Source of the DNA: Dehalococcoidia bacterium
GTDB taxonomy: Bacteria; Chloroflexota; Dehalococcoidia; Lucifugimonadales; UBA3495
Length of the DNA stretch: 64,000 nucleotides
Direction: 5' to 3'
Assembly (NCBI GenBank): GCA_021295965.1
Contig: JAGWBI010000003.1
Span: forward strand, 4,719 to 68,718
A model generated the notes under the pieces. That model saw nothing but the letters and a program-made list of their open reading frames with translations. It did no database searches and had not been told where the DNA came from. Below are positions 34,356-44,653 of this stretch, one piece after another. Position 1 is the stretch's first letter. Every line of letters begins with the position of its first letter. The position numbers were made by a program, and so were the translations under genes.

Positions 34356-35237
34356 GTGAAGTACGCTTTCTTTCCGGGCTGCGTGTCCCAGGGTGGCGCG
34401 CCCGAACTCTACCCCGCCGCTAGTATGGTCTGTCAGCGGTTGGGCATCGAACTGGAGGAAATACCTGGCTGGACCTGCACCGGCGCCGGCGTAATCCAGG
34501 AAAAAAACCAGCTTTTCGGAGACACGCTCAACGCCCGCAACTTCGCCAAGGCGGAACGGATGGGCCTGCCCATTCTGACTATTTGCAGCACCTGCCAGGG
34601 TGTGATGTCCCAGGCCAACCACCGTATGCGGGACCCCGAATATCTCGCAGAAATCAACTCCTACCTGGCCGAGGAAGGCTTGGAGTACAGCGGGAACGCG
34701 GAACCCAAGCACCTGCTTTGGATCCTGATCGAAGACTACGGCCTGGACCGGCTTGGCGGCTACGTCACTCGCCAACTCACCGACGTAAAGATCGCTCCGT
34801 TCTACGGTTGCTACATCGTGCGCCCCACGGAGGCTTTGGACATTGCCGACCACCCGGAGCGCCAGCAATCCCTGGAGATGCTGATTGAAACTCTGGGCGC
34901 GACGCTCGTTGATTTTGAAGGCAAAACCCGCTGCTGCGGTTTCCCTATCCTCACCATCAATGAACGCAACTCCATGGCCATGGTCGGCAAGCACACGTCC
35001 GAGGTGAAGGATCTGGGCGCCGATGCGATGGTGACTCCTTGCCCCCTGTGCCACCTGAACCTCGACGGGTTCCAGCCTAAGGCGGCGTCGCAGGCCCGCC
35101 GCTCCATTGACCTGCCCATCCTGCATATGCCCCAGCTGATTGGGCTGGCCATGGGTATGACACCGGCCGAGTTGGGTATGCGTAAGCACATCGTCAGCAC
35201 CGGGCCGCTGGAAGTGAAAGCCGGAGCACGACGGTAG
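34356..35237 (+). CDS. CCG-domain protein, SdhE/HdrB-like subunit
   Basis: A 293-residue cysteine-rich protein. The N-terminal [29 protein letters not shown], then [18 protein letters not shown] and [11 protein letters not shown] give the cysteine-rich CCG arrangement of heterodisulfide reductase HdrB and of SdhE in type E succinate dehydrogenases. A GTG at 34356 follows AGGAGGAACC. Position next to sdhAB with no hydrophobic sdhC/sdhD supports the membrane-associating SdhE role. A role with a ferredoxin or thiol partner cannot be excluded. Confidence 0.85.
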   Translation: MKYAFFPGCVSQGGAPELYPAASMVCQRLGIELEEIPGWTCTGAGVIQEKNQLFGDTLNARNFAKAERMGLPILTICSTCQGVMSQANHRMRDPEYLAEINSYLAEEGLEYSGNAEPKHLLWILIEDYGLDRLGGYVTRQLTDVKIAPFYGCYIVRPTEALDIADHPERQQSLEMLIETLGATLVDFEGKTRCCGFPILTINERNSMAMVGKHTSEVKDLGADAMVTPCPLCHLNLDGFQPKAASQARRSIDLPILHMPQLIGLAMGMTPAELGMRKHIVSTGPLEVKAGARR

Positions 35238-35267
35238 GTAGCACGACGGCGACACCACAATGCAATT

Positions 35268-35287
35268 GGGCGGGTTCATTCCCGCCC
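35268..35287. repeat. GGGCGGG hairpin, family B-like
   Basis: GGGCGGG and CCCGCCC enclose TTCATT after the SdhE-like gene. It lies 21 bases before the end of the convergent HEPN gene and might act as a bidirectional stop, though a U-tract is lacking. Confidence 0.55.
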
Positions 35288-35307
35288 TACCGCGTTCTGA
35301 GCGAAGG

Positions 35308-35700
35308 CTAGGGAGTGTTGTTAGGCGATTGATAGTTATTCACCGCGTCGGCAACGCGGTTGACGAACCGCCGCACTTTGCCCTCGGCCTCTCTGATTCC
35401 CGCTTCGCTCATGGAACCGCGGTACATATTGCGATGCAGGTTGTCAGCGTTATAGAAATCGCTGATTGTGTCAGGGTACCCGATGGCTCCATGAATTTTG
35501 CGGGCGGCATCAAATATCTCTTCATGCCGGTCATTGTCCCATTCTCGCTGTACCGCAATAGCTTTCACGATATGCGCCGCCGCGCACCACAACATCTCCG
35601 ACCTGGCTAGCTTATCCTGTTCAATTGTTAGAGTGTCCGCAAGTTGCAGAAACCGGAAAGCAGCCCGGGTATGATCATACTGATTCATCGAGCCGGTCAC
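35308..35700 (-). CDS. HEPN/PaREP1-like protein, second of a tandem pair
   Basis: A 130-residue helical protein. The segment SEMLWCAAAHIVKAIAVQ resembles the first HEPN/PaREP1 helix pair, followed by REWDNDRHEE and NLHRNMYRG. Its ATG overlaps the upstream paralogue's TGA by four bases (ATGA), indicating coupling. The layout LW-A...W...R...H is shared with the upstream gene, so the two are paralogues. An Arg and a His occur with six residues between them, but whether they form a HEPN nuclease site is uncertain. Confidence 0.65.
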   Translation of the reverse strand: MTGSMNQYDHTRAAFRFLQLADTLTIEQDKLARSEMLWCAAAHIVKAIAVQREWDNDRHEEIFDAARKIHGAIGYPDTISDFYNADNLHRNMYRGSMSEAGIREAEGKVRRFVNRVADAVNNYQSPNNTP

Positions 35701-36059
35701 CCGGCAAACGACAGTAATTCGTTGACAAGGCGATGCACAACCTCAATTCCGCCCTTCAGTACGTAGTCCTCCATGAAATTGTAACCCGCATTTTGCCGAT
35801 AGTATGCGGCGACCAAATACCCGGATACTATGTCTGGGTCCTCAAATTTACCGGTATCGGCTTGCAGGCGGTGAAGCAGGTCGAAGTGATCATCCTCGGT
35901 TCGGCAGGGCCATCCCCAACTCTCCGATACGATTGACAGCGCGCATTCCGTAGCCTCCCACAACTTCAGAGAGCCGAGTGTGTGATCTCCGGCGTCAAAC
36001 GCCCGGTCGGAAGCTTCAAGCAAAACCTGGACAATTTGGGTACGGTCTTTCGTTGCCAT
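35697..36059 (-). CDS. HEPN/PaREP1-like protein, first of a tandem pair
   Basis: A 120-residue helical protein. SLKLWEATECALSIVSES is followed by WGWPCRTEDDHFDLLHRL; an Arg-x4-His spacing is visible here. YYRQNAGYNFMEDYVLKGG and VVHRLVNELLSF close it. AAGGAAG lies upstream of ATG 36059. The gene starts 12 bases after the aminotransferase stop, so the three form an operon. PaREP1/HEPN proteins are often toxin or accessory RNA-binding modules; no nucleotidyltransferase partner is next to this pair. Confidence 0.65.
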   Translation of the reverse strand: MATKDRTQIVQVLLEASDRAFDAGDHTLGSLKLWEATECALSIVSESWGWPCRTEDDHFDLLHRLQADTGKFEDPDIVSGYLVAAYYRQNAGYNFMEDYVLKGGIEVVHRLVNELLSFAG

Positions 36060-36071
36060 GTGCGTACTTCC

Positions 36072-37367
36072 TTAACCCCGCAATGTCGGCGCAACTTCCC
36101 GTATCGCTTCGATCGTGCGGTCGATGTCCTCATCCGTATGGACGACGGACGGATAAAACTTCTGCGGCCAGGATTTGAGCACCCCGCGTTCCAGCAGCCC
36201 GGCGTTCAGCTTGCCCAGGGGTTCGGTATCTGCCGCCAGCCCGTCCCGATAATTCCGCACCGGATCTTCGGCGAAGAAGATGTCAAATATCCCGTCTTCG
36301 CCCACACTCTGCACGGTGAAACCCTGCTCTTCGCACGCGCCGGCCAGAGCGCGGCGGATGCTGCCTCCAACGTGGCGCAATCGGTCGTACGTACCCTCTT
36401 GCCGTAGCACTTCCAGGGTCGCCAACCCGGCAGCGCAAGCCACGGGATTCCCGTTCAAGGTGCCGATCTGATCAACATAACTGTCTGATGCTACCGCGCC
36501 CCGGTCGTACACTGACATAACCTCGGCGCTGCCCATCAACGCGGCCAATGGATAACCGCCGCCCATAATCTTGCCGACCGTGCACAGGTCAGGAGTCACG
36601 CCGTAGTATTCCTGCGCCCCGCCGTAAGCCAGCCGGAATCCGGTGACGATCTCGTCGAATATCAGGAGGATGCCGGCGTCTGCGGTGATCTTGCGCAGGC
36701 CCTCCAGGAAACCGGGTTCGGGGGCAATGGTTCGCTGCAATGGTTCCGTTATGATCGCCGCGATTTCATCCTTGTGCGCGGCCACGATTGCGGCGGTGGT
36801 GTCCAGGTCGTTGAACTGGGATATCAGCATGAGGTCGCTCAAAGAGTCTGGAATGCCGGCGGTGTTGGCCTCCGCCTGTGGGAACTCAACAGCGGCGGAG
36901 GCGAAGACCGACATCATGGCGTAGTCGTGCGTCCCGTGGTAGCCACCTTCAAACTTGAGGATTTTTTCTTTGCCAGTGTACGCGCGGGCGGCCCGCATCG
37001 CCTGAAAAGTCGCGTCCGTCCCGCTGGTTGTGAACCGCACCTTTTCGGCGCACGGCACCGCGTTGACCAAGTCCTCGGCCAGCAGCACGGCCTGGTCATT
37101 GTTTGCGAAAAACGTGGAGCCGCGACTGACCGCAGACAGAACTGCATCGGTAACCGCTGGATGAGCGTGGCCCAAAATCATTGGCCCCGAACCCATCAGC
37201 CAGTCAACGTACTCGTTACCTGATACGTCCCAGATGCGCCCTCCCCTGCCTTCTTTCACCAGAAAATCCAGCTGGTCAGGGTATTTGGTGTTGCCGTTAC
37301 TGCTCCCGGGCAGGAATTGGGCCGCTTTTTGCAGTAGCTCCCGTTCCAGTGGCGTGCGCTGGGTCAT
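36072..37367 (-). CDS. Class III aminotransferase, glutamate-1-semialdehyde aminomutase-like
   Basis: A 431-residue PLP enzyme. HemL-like segments are SSNGNTKYPDQLDF, LMGSGPMILGHAHPAV, the substrate-helix TTSGTDATFQAMRAARAYTG, FEGGYHGTHDY, IFDEIVTGFRLAYGG with the PLP Asp, and the Schiff-base Lys in CTVGKIMGGGYPLAAL. It could make 5-aminolevulinate, but paralogues of this type in heterotrophs act on other amino ketones, and no other haem gene is near. A TATAAT lies about 33 bases before the start. It leads an operon with two HEPN-like genes. Confidence 0.85.
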   Translation of the reverse strand: MTQRTPLERELLQKAAQFLPGSSNGNTKYPDQLDFLVKEGRGGRIWDVSGNEYVDWLMGSGPMILGHAHPAVTDAVLSAVSRGSTFFANNDQAVLLAEDLVNAVPCAEKVRFTTSGTDATFQAMRAARAYTGKEKILKFEGGYHGTHDYAMMSVFASAAVEFPQAEANTAGIPDSLSDLMLISQFNDLDTTAAIVAAHKDEIAAIITEPLQRTIAPEPGFLEGLRKITADAGILLIFDEIVTGFRLAYGGAQEYYGVTPDLCTVGKIMGGGYPLAALMGSAEVMSVYDRGAVASDSYVDQIGTLNGNPVACAAGLATLEVLRQEGTYDRLRHVGGSIRRALAGACEEQGFTVQSVGEDGIFDIFFAEDPVRNYRDGLAADTEPLGKLNAGLLERGVLKSWPQKFYPSVVHTDEDIDRTIEAIREVAPTLRG

Positions 37368-37399
37368 GCTGCCTCCCGTCGATGATTGGGTGTGTATTC

Positions 37400-37405
37400 A
37401 TTATA
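37400..37405 (-). promoter_or_regulatory. -10 box of aminotransferase-HEPN operon
   Basis: A perfect TATAAT (minus strand, 37405-37400) lies 32 bases upstream of the aminotransferase ATG, with GGGAGG as ribosome site in between. No clear -35 is present; a family B palindrome starts 21 bases upstream. Confidence 0.5.
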
Positions 37406-37426
37406 CAGAGTGGCCCCAAAAAAGTA

Positions 37427-37449
37427 GGGGCGGGTTTCAAACCCGCCCC
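37427..37449. repeat. Family B palindrome GGGGCGGGTTT
   Basis: GGGGCGGGTTT-C-AAACCCGCCCC, a perfect 11-bp inverted repeat with a single-base centre, preceded by GTA. The same 23-mer occurs at 50547-50569. Confidence 0.9.
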
Positions 37450-37486
37450 GAGCCAGTCCTGATTGTCGCTCCGGATTCCGAAGCGG

Positions 37487-38431
37487 TTATTGCGCCTCAG
37501 CCTTGGCGTTGGCCATCACATCCACCAGTTCCTGAACCGACGCGGCGGAGGATTGCAACGCGGCCTGTTCCTCGTCAGTCAGGCTGATTTCGACAACCCT
37601 CTCCATACCTCCGGCGCCGATTTTCACGGGTACGCCTACGCACAGACCGTTGATACCATATTCGCCTTCCAGGTAAGCGCACCCGGGCAGGATGCGCTTG
37701 CGGTCCAGCAGGATCGATTCCACCATCTGCGTGATCGCAGCCGACGGCGCGTAGAACGCTGAACCTTGTTTCAAGAGTGCGACGATCTCACCGCCGCCGT
37801 CCCGCGTGCGCTGCACGATGGAGTCGATGCGGTCTTGCGAAAGCAGTTCCGTGACGGGAATGCAACCAACCGTGGTGTACCGAACCAGCGGCACCATGTC
37901 GTCGCCATGGCCGCCCAGCACCAAGGCCTGAACATCATCCACCGACACGTCAAGCTCCTGGGCGATGAACGTCCGGTAACGTGCGGTGTCCAACACGCCG
38001 GCCATGCCGAAAACCCGATTCCGGGGGAACCCGGCCGTGTGGTAAACGTTCTGCACCATCGCGTCCAGCGGGTTGGTGACCGCCAGGATGATGCAATCCG
38101 GTGAATACCTGACGATCTCCTCGGTTACTGAGGAGGTGATCCTCATGTTGGTCAGCAAAAGGTCGTCCCGGCTCATTCCCGGACGCCGGGCGATGCCGGC
38201 GGTAATCACCACCACGTCCGAACCGGCGGTCTCCTCGTATCCGTTGGAGCCGGTTATCAGCGCGTCGGAACCTATTACCGGGCCGGATTCCAGCATATCC
38301 AGCCCCTTGCCCTGGGGCAGGTCCTCAACCACGTCAACCAGCACCACGTCGGCATAGCCAAGCTGGTGGATGCGTTGGGCGGTGGTGGCGCCCACGTTGC
38401 CGGCGCCGACTACGGTTACTTTGCTTCGCAT
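37487..38431 (-). CDS. mdh: Malate dehydrogenase (LDH-like type)
   Basis: A 314-residue NAD-dependent malate dehydrogenase. [20 protein letters not shown] binds [21 protein letters not shown] carries the Arg that recognises a dicarboxylic acid (malate rather than lactate), VTNPLDAM and the catalytic-His region [13 protein letters not shown] are intact. It supplies the oxaloacetate-forming TCA step and is separated from the isocitrate dehydrogenase gene by 115 bases. Confidence 0.95.
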   Translation of the reverse strand: MRSKVTVVGAGNVGATTAQRIHQLGYADVVLVDVVEDLPQGKGLDMLESGPVIGSDALITGSNGYEETAGSDVVVITAGIARRPGMSRDDLLLTNMRITSSVTEEIVRYSPDCIILAVTNPLDAMVQNVYHTAGFPRNRVFGMAGVLDTARYRTFIAQELDVSVDDVQALVLGGHGDDMVPLVRYTTVGCIPVTELLSQDRIDSIVQRTRDGGGEIVALLKQGSAFYAPSAAITQMVESILLDRKRILPGCAYLEGEYGINGLCVGVPVKIGAGGMERVVEISLTDEEQAALQSSAASVQELVDVMANAKAEAQ

Positions 38432-38451
38432 GGGGGAAAGCCTCCGATTGG

Positions 38452-38461
38452 ATTATAAGCA
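38452..38461 (-). promoter_or_regulatory. -10 box for mdh
   Basis: On the minus strand TGCTTATAAT (38461-38452) lies 20 bases before the mdh ATG, with GGAGG between. It is close to the extended -10 form seen elsewhere in the window, with one extra spacer base. Confidence 0.5.
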
Positions 38462-38464
38462 TTG

Positions 38465-38501
38465 GTAGGGGCGACCCGCCGGAGGCGGACATCGCCCCTA
38501 C
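38465..38501. repeat. Family B-like compound palindrome
   Basis: GTAGGGGCGA (38465-38474) and its complement (38492-38501) enclose a smaller CCGCC/GGCGG hairpin, upstream of mdh. Confidence 0.7.
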
Positions 38502-38546
38502 GTTTCCGGCGGTTGCGTTCAGCCGGAAGGTGCGCCTCTTGCGCTG

Positions 38547-40775
<2,229 letters not shown>

Positions 40776-41028
40776 GATCTTCTCCTTAGCAAGCAGTTTC
40801 CACGGGCCGCTACGGTTTGCCAAGGATTGTTCGGCTACAGGCCCGGACAAGAAAGTTGGATGCAGAGCGTCCACGTAAGGGTAAAACCCTAGCAATGATA
40901 CACCCGAATGCCGGTCAAGGGAATCCCTCTTGATTTCCCCAAGGTTCCCCAGGTGATACCATTGGCGGTACATCGCGCGGCGCACGCCATCGCAAGTGGA
41001 AAACGGCCAATCACGGAGACCAACGGAC

Positions 41029-41715
41029 ATGGCAGAGGAACTGAGCAGGATCACCAGGCCCGCCACCGCAAATTATCAGGGCAAACGCAAACTATTGCTC
41101 GCTCCCCTGGTCCATTTGGCCGCGCCGCCCGATGCCATCCCATCCGAGGGCGCGGCAATAGTCGCCCGCTATTGGGAGCAGGTGGATGTCCAGGTGCGCG
41201 CCGTCCAGAATGCGCTGGGAACCATCACCCACGTTTACCACGAAAACCTGCCGGAGGGTGGCGACGACGGCTTGGGCTATCTCGCGGTGACCAATCACGA
41301 TACCCACCAGTTGGTCACCCGACTGGTGGACGCTGGCGCGACTTTGGAAGCCACCGAGTCCATGGAGATCATGGCCGAAGCCCTCGACCTCCAAAGATGT
41401 CTGATGCAGCCATTGATGAGCGTGCAAGTGGCGACCCGACTCCAGGAGTGGTTGGCCGATGCCAACCGCCGCCGCTACGACTTCATCTCAAACGCTATCG
41501 ATGCTTCCCTGGGCGAAGACGAAGCGGGACTGCTCCTGATCAACGAGCGGCATCAGGCCCAATTCTCCAGCCAAATCGAGGTGATATACGTCGCGCCGCC
41601 GGCTTTGGACGAGTTTCGCCGTTGGGTGCAGAACTGGTCCGAGCAATTGCAACGCCAAATGGCCGAGCCGGTTAGTGCCACTTCGGACGCTGAAGAACCC
41701 GACAGCCCGCTCTGA
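41029..41715 (+). CDS. Hypothetical protein, possible release-factor-like domain
   Basis: A 228-residue soluble protein. ATG 41029 has CGGAG upstream. The first half includes [15 protein letters not shown] and [20 protein letters not shown]; the C-terminal half [20 protein letters not shown] and [20 protein letters not shown] looks like an alpha/beta domain. This C-terminal pattern faintly recalls the bacterial eRF1-like (baeRF) family, but I cannot confirm it. It diverges from isocitrate dehydrogenase over a 250-base gap in which I see no other feature. Confidence 0.6.
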   Translation: MAEELSRITRPATANYQGKRKLLLAPLVHLAAPPDAIPSEGAAIVARYWEQVDVQVRAVQNALGTITHVYHENLPEGGDDGLGYLAVTNHDTHQLVTRLVDAGATLEATESMEIMAEALDLQRCLMQPLMSVQVATRLQEWLADANRRRYDFISNAIDASLGEDEAGLLLINERHQAQFSSQIEVIYVAPPALDEFRRWVQNWSEQLQRQMAEPVSATSDAEEPDSPL

Positions 41716-41725
41716 TCTCGCCCAC

Positions 41726-41753
41726 GAAAAACCCCGGAGACTTAGCGCCGGGG
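41726..41753 (-). terminator. Intrinsic terminator for tRNA-Sec
   Basis: CCCCGG and CCGGGG close a 10-base loop; on the minus strand the stem is followed by TTTTTCG. It lies 51 bases past the tRNA-Sec gene and can also end the facing plus-strand gene. Confidence 0.7.
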
Positions 41754-41804
41754 CAGTTTCGTAGCGCAATGCGCTTACCGGATGATCTGAACTGAATCAG
41801 AGCC

Positions 41805-41901
41805 TGGCGGGAGTGCGAGGGAGTCGAACCCACCTACCCCGCTCGTCACAAGGCATAACGGATTTGAAGTCCGCAGGGGCCACCGGGCCCCATCCACCCC
41901 C
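41805..41901 (-). tRNA. selC: tRNA-Sec (UCA), selenocysteine
   Basis: On the minus strand a roughly 97-base tRNA with a long variable arm ends in CTCCCGCCA (discriminator G, encoded CCA). The anticodon loop segment GGACTTCAAATCC gives anticodon UCA, identical to that of E. coli selC; the GGTTCGACTCC T arm is also shared. The D arm carries the extended stem seen in Sec tRNAs (GGGGCC..GGCCCC). The acceptor pairs with one G-T and a mismatch at the eighth position, so the exact 5' end may be 41901 or 41903. It implies the cell inserts selenocysteine at UGA. Confidence 0.88.
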
Positions 41902-41914
41902 GCGTGTGGCGTCG

Positions 41915-42244
41915 TTAACTCTCCAGTACCGCGTCAATCTTCCGCTTCAGCGCCGGCTTGGGCTGCGCTCCGACCACCTGATCTACCGGCTGACCGTTCT
42001 TGAAGAAGATCAGCGCCGGGATGCTCCGGATGCCGTAGCGCGCCGCGATGTCCGGGTCGCTGTCCACATCCAGCTTGGCTACGTTGAGCTTTCCCTCGTA
42101 CTCCAGCGCCAGGTCATGCACCGCCGGCGCGATCATCTTGCAGGGCCCGCACCATTCCGCCCAGAAGTCCACCATCACCGGCAGATCTGAGTCCACTACG
42201 CTGCTTTGCCAATTCTCTCCGTTCACGTCCATAGGTTCGGGCAT
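41915..42244 (-). CDS. trxA: Thioredoxin
   Basis: A 109-residue thioredoxin with the redox motif WAEWCGPCKMIAP near residues 29-41 and the cis-Pro segment IRSIPALIFFKNGQP near 75. GGAGGAATTG precedes ATG 42244; an upstream in-frame ATG is rejected. Both redox Cys are ordinary Cys codons, so despite lying next to tRNA-Sec this is not a selenoprotein. It ends only 14 bases before the tRNA-Sec gene begins on the same strand. Confidence 0.95.
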   Translation of the reverse strand: MPEPMDVNGENWQSSVVDSDLPVMVDFWAEWCGPCKMIAPAVHDLALEYEGKLNVAKLDVDSDPDIAARYGIRSIPALIFFKNGQPVDQVVGAQPKPALKRKIDAVLES

Positions 42245-42439
42245 TTCAATTCCTCCAGGTGAGACCGCTCGTGCGGCGACGCTGCACAGCGCTGTACGCG
42301 CTGCATTTTGGTGGGATGTCATCAATATTATACCCGGCCCCATGCCGGGTCAACCGACGCTGGGCGTCCAGCCGTGCCGTGCTACGTTCCCGTCGCCCAA
42401 CCGATTCGGGCATCACCATTCGGTGGTACTATATTCACC

Positions 42440-44314
42440 ATGACGCAGACCCAAACCACCCCGGCGGCGCCGAAATTGCAGCGCGGCGACATCGTGGAGC
42501 TGGACCTTCATTCGTGGGGCCGCCTGGGCGAAGCCATGGCCGCTTACGATGGTGACGACGTGTTCGTGTTCGGCGGGATACCGGGCGAACGGGTACAGGC
42601 TGAAATAATCGCGATCCGACGAAAATACGTCGCAGCACAGGTCACCCGGGTCATCACGCCGTCTCCTCAACGCGTCGAACCTCCCTGCGAATACTTCGGC
42701 CAATGCACCGGATGCCAGTGGCAGCATCTGCGCTACGATGCCCAGTTGGAGGCCAAACGCGATATCGTAATCGACGCTATGGAGCGCGTTGGCGGCTTCA
42801 TAGACCCTCCCGTCCAACCCACGTTGGCATCTCCCCTTCCTTTCCATTATCGCAACCACGCCCGTTTCAACATCTGGCGCGAAAGCGGAACCCTGGGATT
42901 CACCCACCGCGAGCGACGCCGGTTCGTGCGCATCGATCGTTGTCTGCTGATGCACGAGGGGATCAACAACCTGCTGGCTGAACTCCAGGACCGCTGTGGC
43001 GAAACCTCCCAACTCGCCATTCGCTCGTCGCCGGAGACCGGAGACTACCTGGTGCAACCCGCTTTGAAAAACCCGGATGTGGCCATCCTCACTGGACAAA
43101 AACACTACCGGGAAATGTTGGCTGGAACGGAATTTCGCGTGGCGTCGCCGTCGTTTTTCCAGGTGAACGTCCGTCAGGCAGCCAAACTTGCCGAACTGGT
43201 GAAGGAGGGGTTGTGCCTCAACGGTGCCGAGACTGTACTCGACGCTTACGCTGGTGTGGGGTCGTTTTCGGTGTTGCTCGCTTCCTCTGCCGGGCGCGTG
43301 ATTGCCGTCGAGGAATCCGTCGCCGCCGTCGCCGACGCCCAGTGCAACGCTGCTGATTTCCCCAACGTGGAGTTGGTCGTTGGCAAGGTGGAGGAAATCT
43401 TGCCGGCCCTGGACGCCAAACCCGATTCCGTCATATTGGACCCGTCCCGTTCCGGTTGCCAACCCGCAGTACTGGAGGCTCTCTTGGCGTTGGCGCCGGA
43501 CCGCATCGCCTACGTGTCCTGCAATCCCGAAACCTTGGCCCGCGACTTGCGAACACTGTGCCGCCGGTATCGTGTGGAGTCCCTTCAACCCGTGGATATG
43601 TTTCCACAAACCCACCACGTCGAATGTGTGGCGACACTCGCCCTGAAACCTGCGGACGCTGAGATTGTGCTGGCGTCGGCATCGCCCCGCCGCCGGGAAC
43701 TCCTGAATGGGATGGGTATCGATTTCCGCATCGCCCCGTCCAACATCCCCGAAGACCCTGAACCGGAAGAGACGCCGGATCAAATGGTGCGTCGCCTGTC
43801 CAGGGAGAAAGCGCTTGCCGTCGCTCGTTCGGAAAACGCCCTTTCCGGTTACTTCATCGCCGCCGACAGCACCGTGGTCCTCGATGGCCAGTCCATCGCC
43901 AAGCCCGCCGACGCTGCTGACGCTAGGGCCATGCTCATCCGCCTTCGTGGCACCGCGCACCAGGTGATCACCGGGCTCACCATCTACGATGCCGCCACCG
44001 GCCGCTGCATCACCGACGCCACGGCGGCAGACGTCCTGATGCGCGATTTCTCCGACGCCGAGATGGAGCAGTCCATCGCCAGCGGCACTCCCATGGACAA
44101 AGCCGGCGCCTACGCCATCCAGGACAATGAGTTTCGTCCGGCGTCTCTGCAACACGGTTGCTATTCCAACGTCATGGGTCTCCCCGCGTGCAGAGTGGCG
44201 GAAATCCTGACCGACCTGGGTTGTCCGTTGCCGGACCGCAACGCTATGACGGTACCCGCCGGCTGTACCATCGCCTGTTCCTTGAACCAGAGTTCTCCCA
44301 GTGAATGTTCGTAG
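42440..44314 (+). CDS. RlmD/TrmA-type RNA m5U methyltransferase fused to Maf nucleotide pyrophosphatase
   Basis: A 624-residue two-part protein. Residues 10-60 are a TRAM-like domain; CEYFGQCTGCQWQHL holds an iron-sulfur cluster; VLDAYAGVGSFSVLL binds SAM; LDPSRSGCQPAVLEALL and the nucleophile YVSCNPETLARDL complete an rRNA uracil-5 methyltransferase, ending near residue 400 at THHVECVATLALK. From about 407, VLASASPRRRELLNGMGIDF, IAADSTVVLDGQSIAKP and KAGAYAIQ are the Maf family, which hydrolyses non-canonical nucleotides. There is no stop between the parts. A TGGTACTAT box ends seven bases before ATG 42440, suggesting a leaderless transcript. A tatA gene follows. Confidence 0.92.
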   Translation: MTQTQTTPAAPKLQRGDIVELDLHSWGRLGEAMAAYDGDDVFVFGGIPGERVQAEIIAIRRKYVAAQVTRVITPSPQRVEPPCEYFGQCTGCQWQHLRYDAQLEAKRDIVIDAMERVGGFIDPPVQPTLASPLPFHYRNHARFNIWRESGTLGFTHRERRRFVRIDRCLLMHEGINNLLAELQDRCGETSQLAIRSSPETGDYLVQPALKNPDVAILTGQKHYREMLAGTEFRVASPSFFQVNVRQAAKLAELVKEGLCLNGAETVLDAYAGVGSFSVLLASSAGRVIAVEESVAAVADAQCNAADFPNVELVVGKVEEILPALDAKPDSVILDPSRSGCQPAVLEALLALAPDRIAYVSCNPETLARDLRTLCRRYRVESLQPVDMFPQTHHVECVATLALKPADAEIVLASASPRRRELLNGMGIDFRIAPSNIPEDPEPEETPDQMVRRLSREKALAVARSENALSGYFIAADSTVVLDGQSIAKPADAADARAMLIRLRGTAHQVITGLTIYDAATGRCITDATAADVLMRDFSDAEMEQSIASGTPMDKAGAYAIQDNEFRPASLQHGCYSNVMGLPACRVAEILTDLGCPLPDRNAMTVPAGCTIACSLNQSSPSECS

Positions 44315-44323
44315 AGTTGCCCC

Positions 44324-44653
44324 GTGAATTTCTTCGGCATCGGCACTCTGGAGCTACTGGTGATCTTTCTGGTCGCCTTCGTCGCGCTGGGTCCAGGCAA
44401 GACCGTCGAGGTTGCCCGCACCATCGGCCGTATGGCCCGCGAAGCCCGGCGGACTTTCACGGACATCATGGATGCAGCCAATCCCATCGACCCGACACCA
44501 GGCCGCGCTGACACGGAATCAGCTCCCCGCAACACGGTCCCGCCGGATGTTCCTATCTCGAGCCCGCCCCACCTGGCGGAGCAAACTCGGCCGCCTTCGG
44601 ATGCCTCCGACGCTTCGACATTCCCAACGCGCGATCCCCCCGACGCCAGATGA
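44324..44653 (+). CDS. Twin-arginine translocase TatA/TatB-like protein
   Basis: A 109-residue protein with one N-terminal hydrophobic helix (GTLELLVIFLVAFVALGPGK) followed by an amphipathic helix (VEVARTIGRMAREARRTF) and a long Pro/Ser/Asp-rich tail, the TatA/TatB plan. The length and tail lean to TatB. GTG 44324 follows AGTTGCCCC. Its end overlaps the tatC start by four bases. Confidence 0.85.
   Translation: MNFFGIGTLELLVIFLVAFVALGPGKTVEVARTIGRMAREARRTFTDIMDAANPIDPTPGRADTESAPRNTVPPDVPISSPPHLAEQTRPPSDASDASTFPTRDPPDAR

Noticed and set aside
40776-41028. Regulatory RNA or second attenuator in the gap before isocitrate dehydrogenase
   Set aside because: I see only a small AGGGTAAAACCCT palindrome and no leader peptide, terminator or convincing promoter pair.
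41915-42244. Thioredoxin as a selenoprotein because of the neighbouring tRNA-Sec
   Set aside because: Both redox positions are ordinary Cys codons and no in-frame UGA occurs before the stop.
42413-44155. 580-codon minus-strand open frame
   Set aside because: It is antisense to the RlmD-Maf gene, has no recognisable domain and is explained by the GC-rich codon pattern of the real gene.
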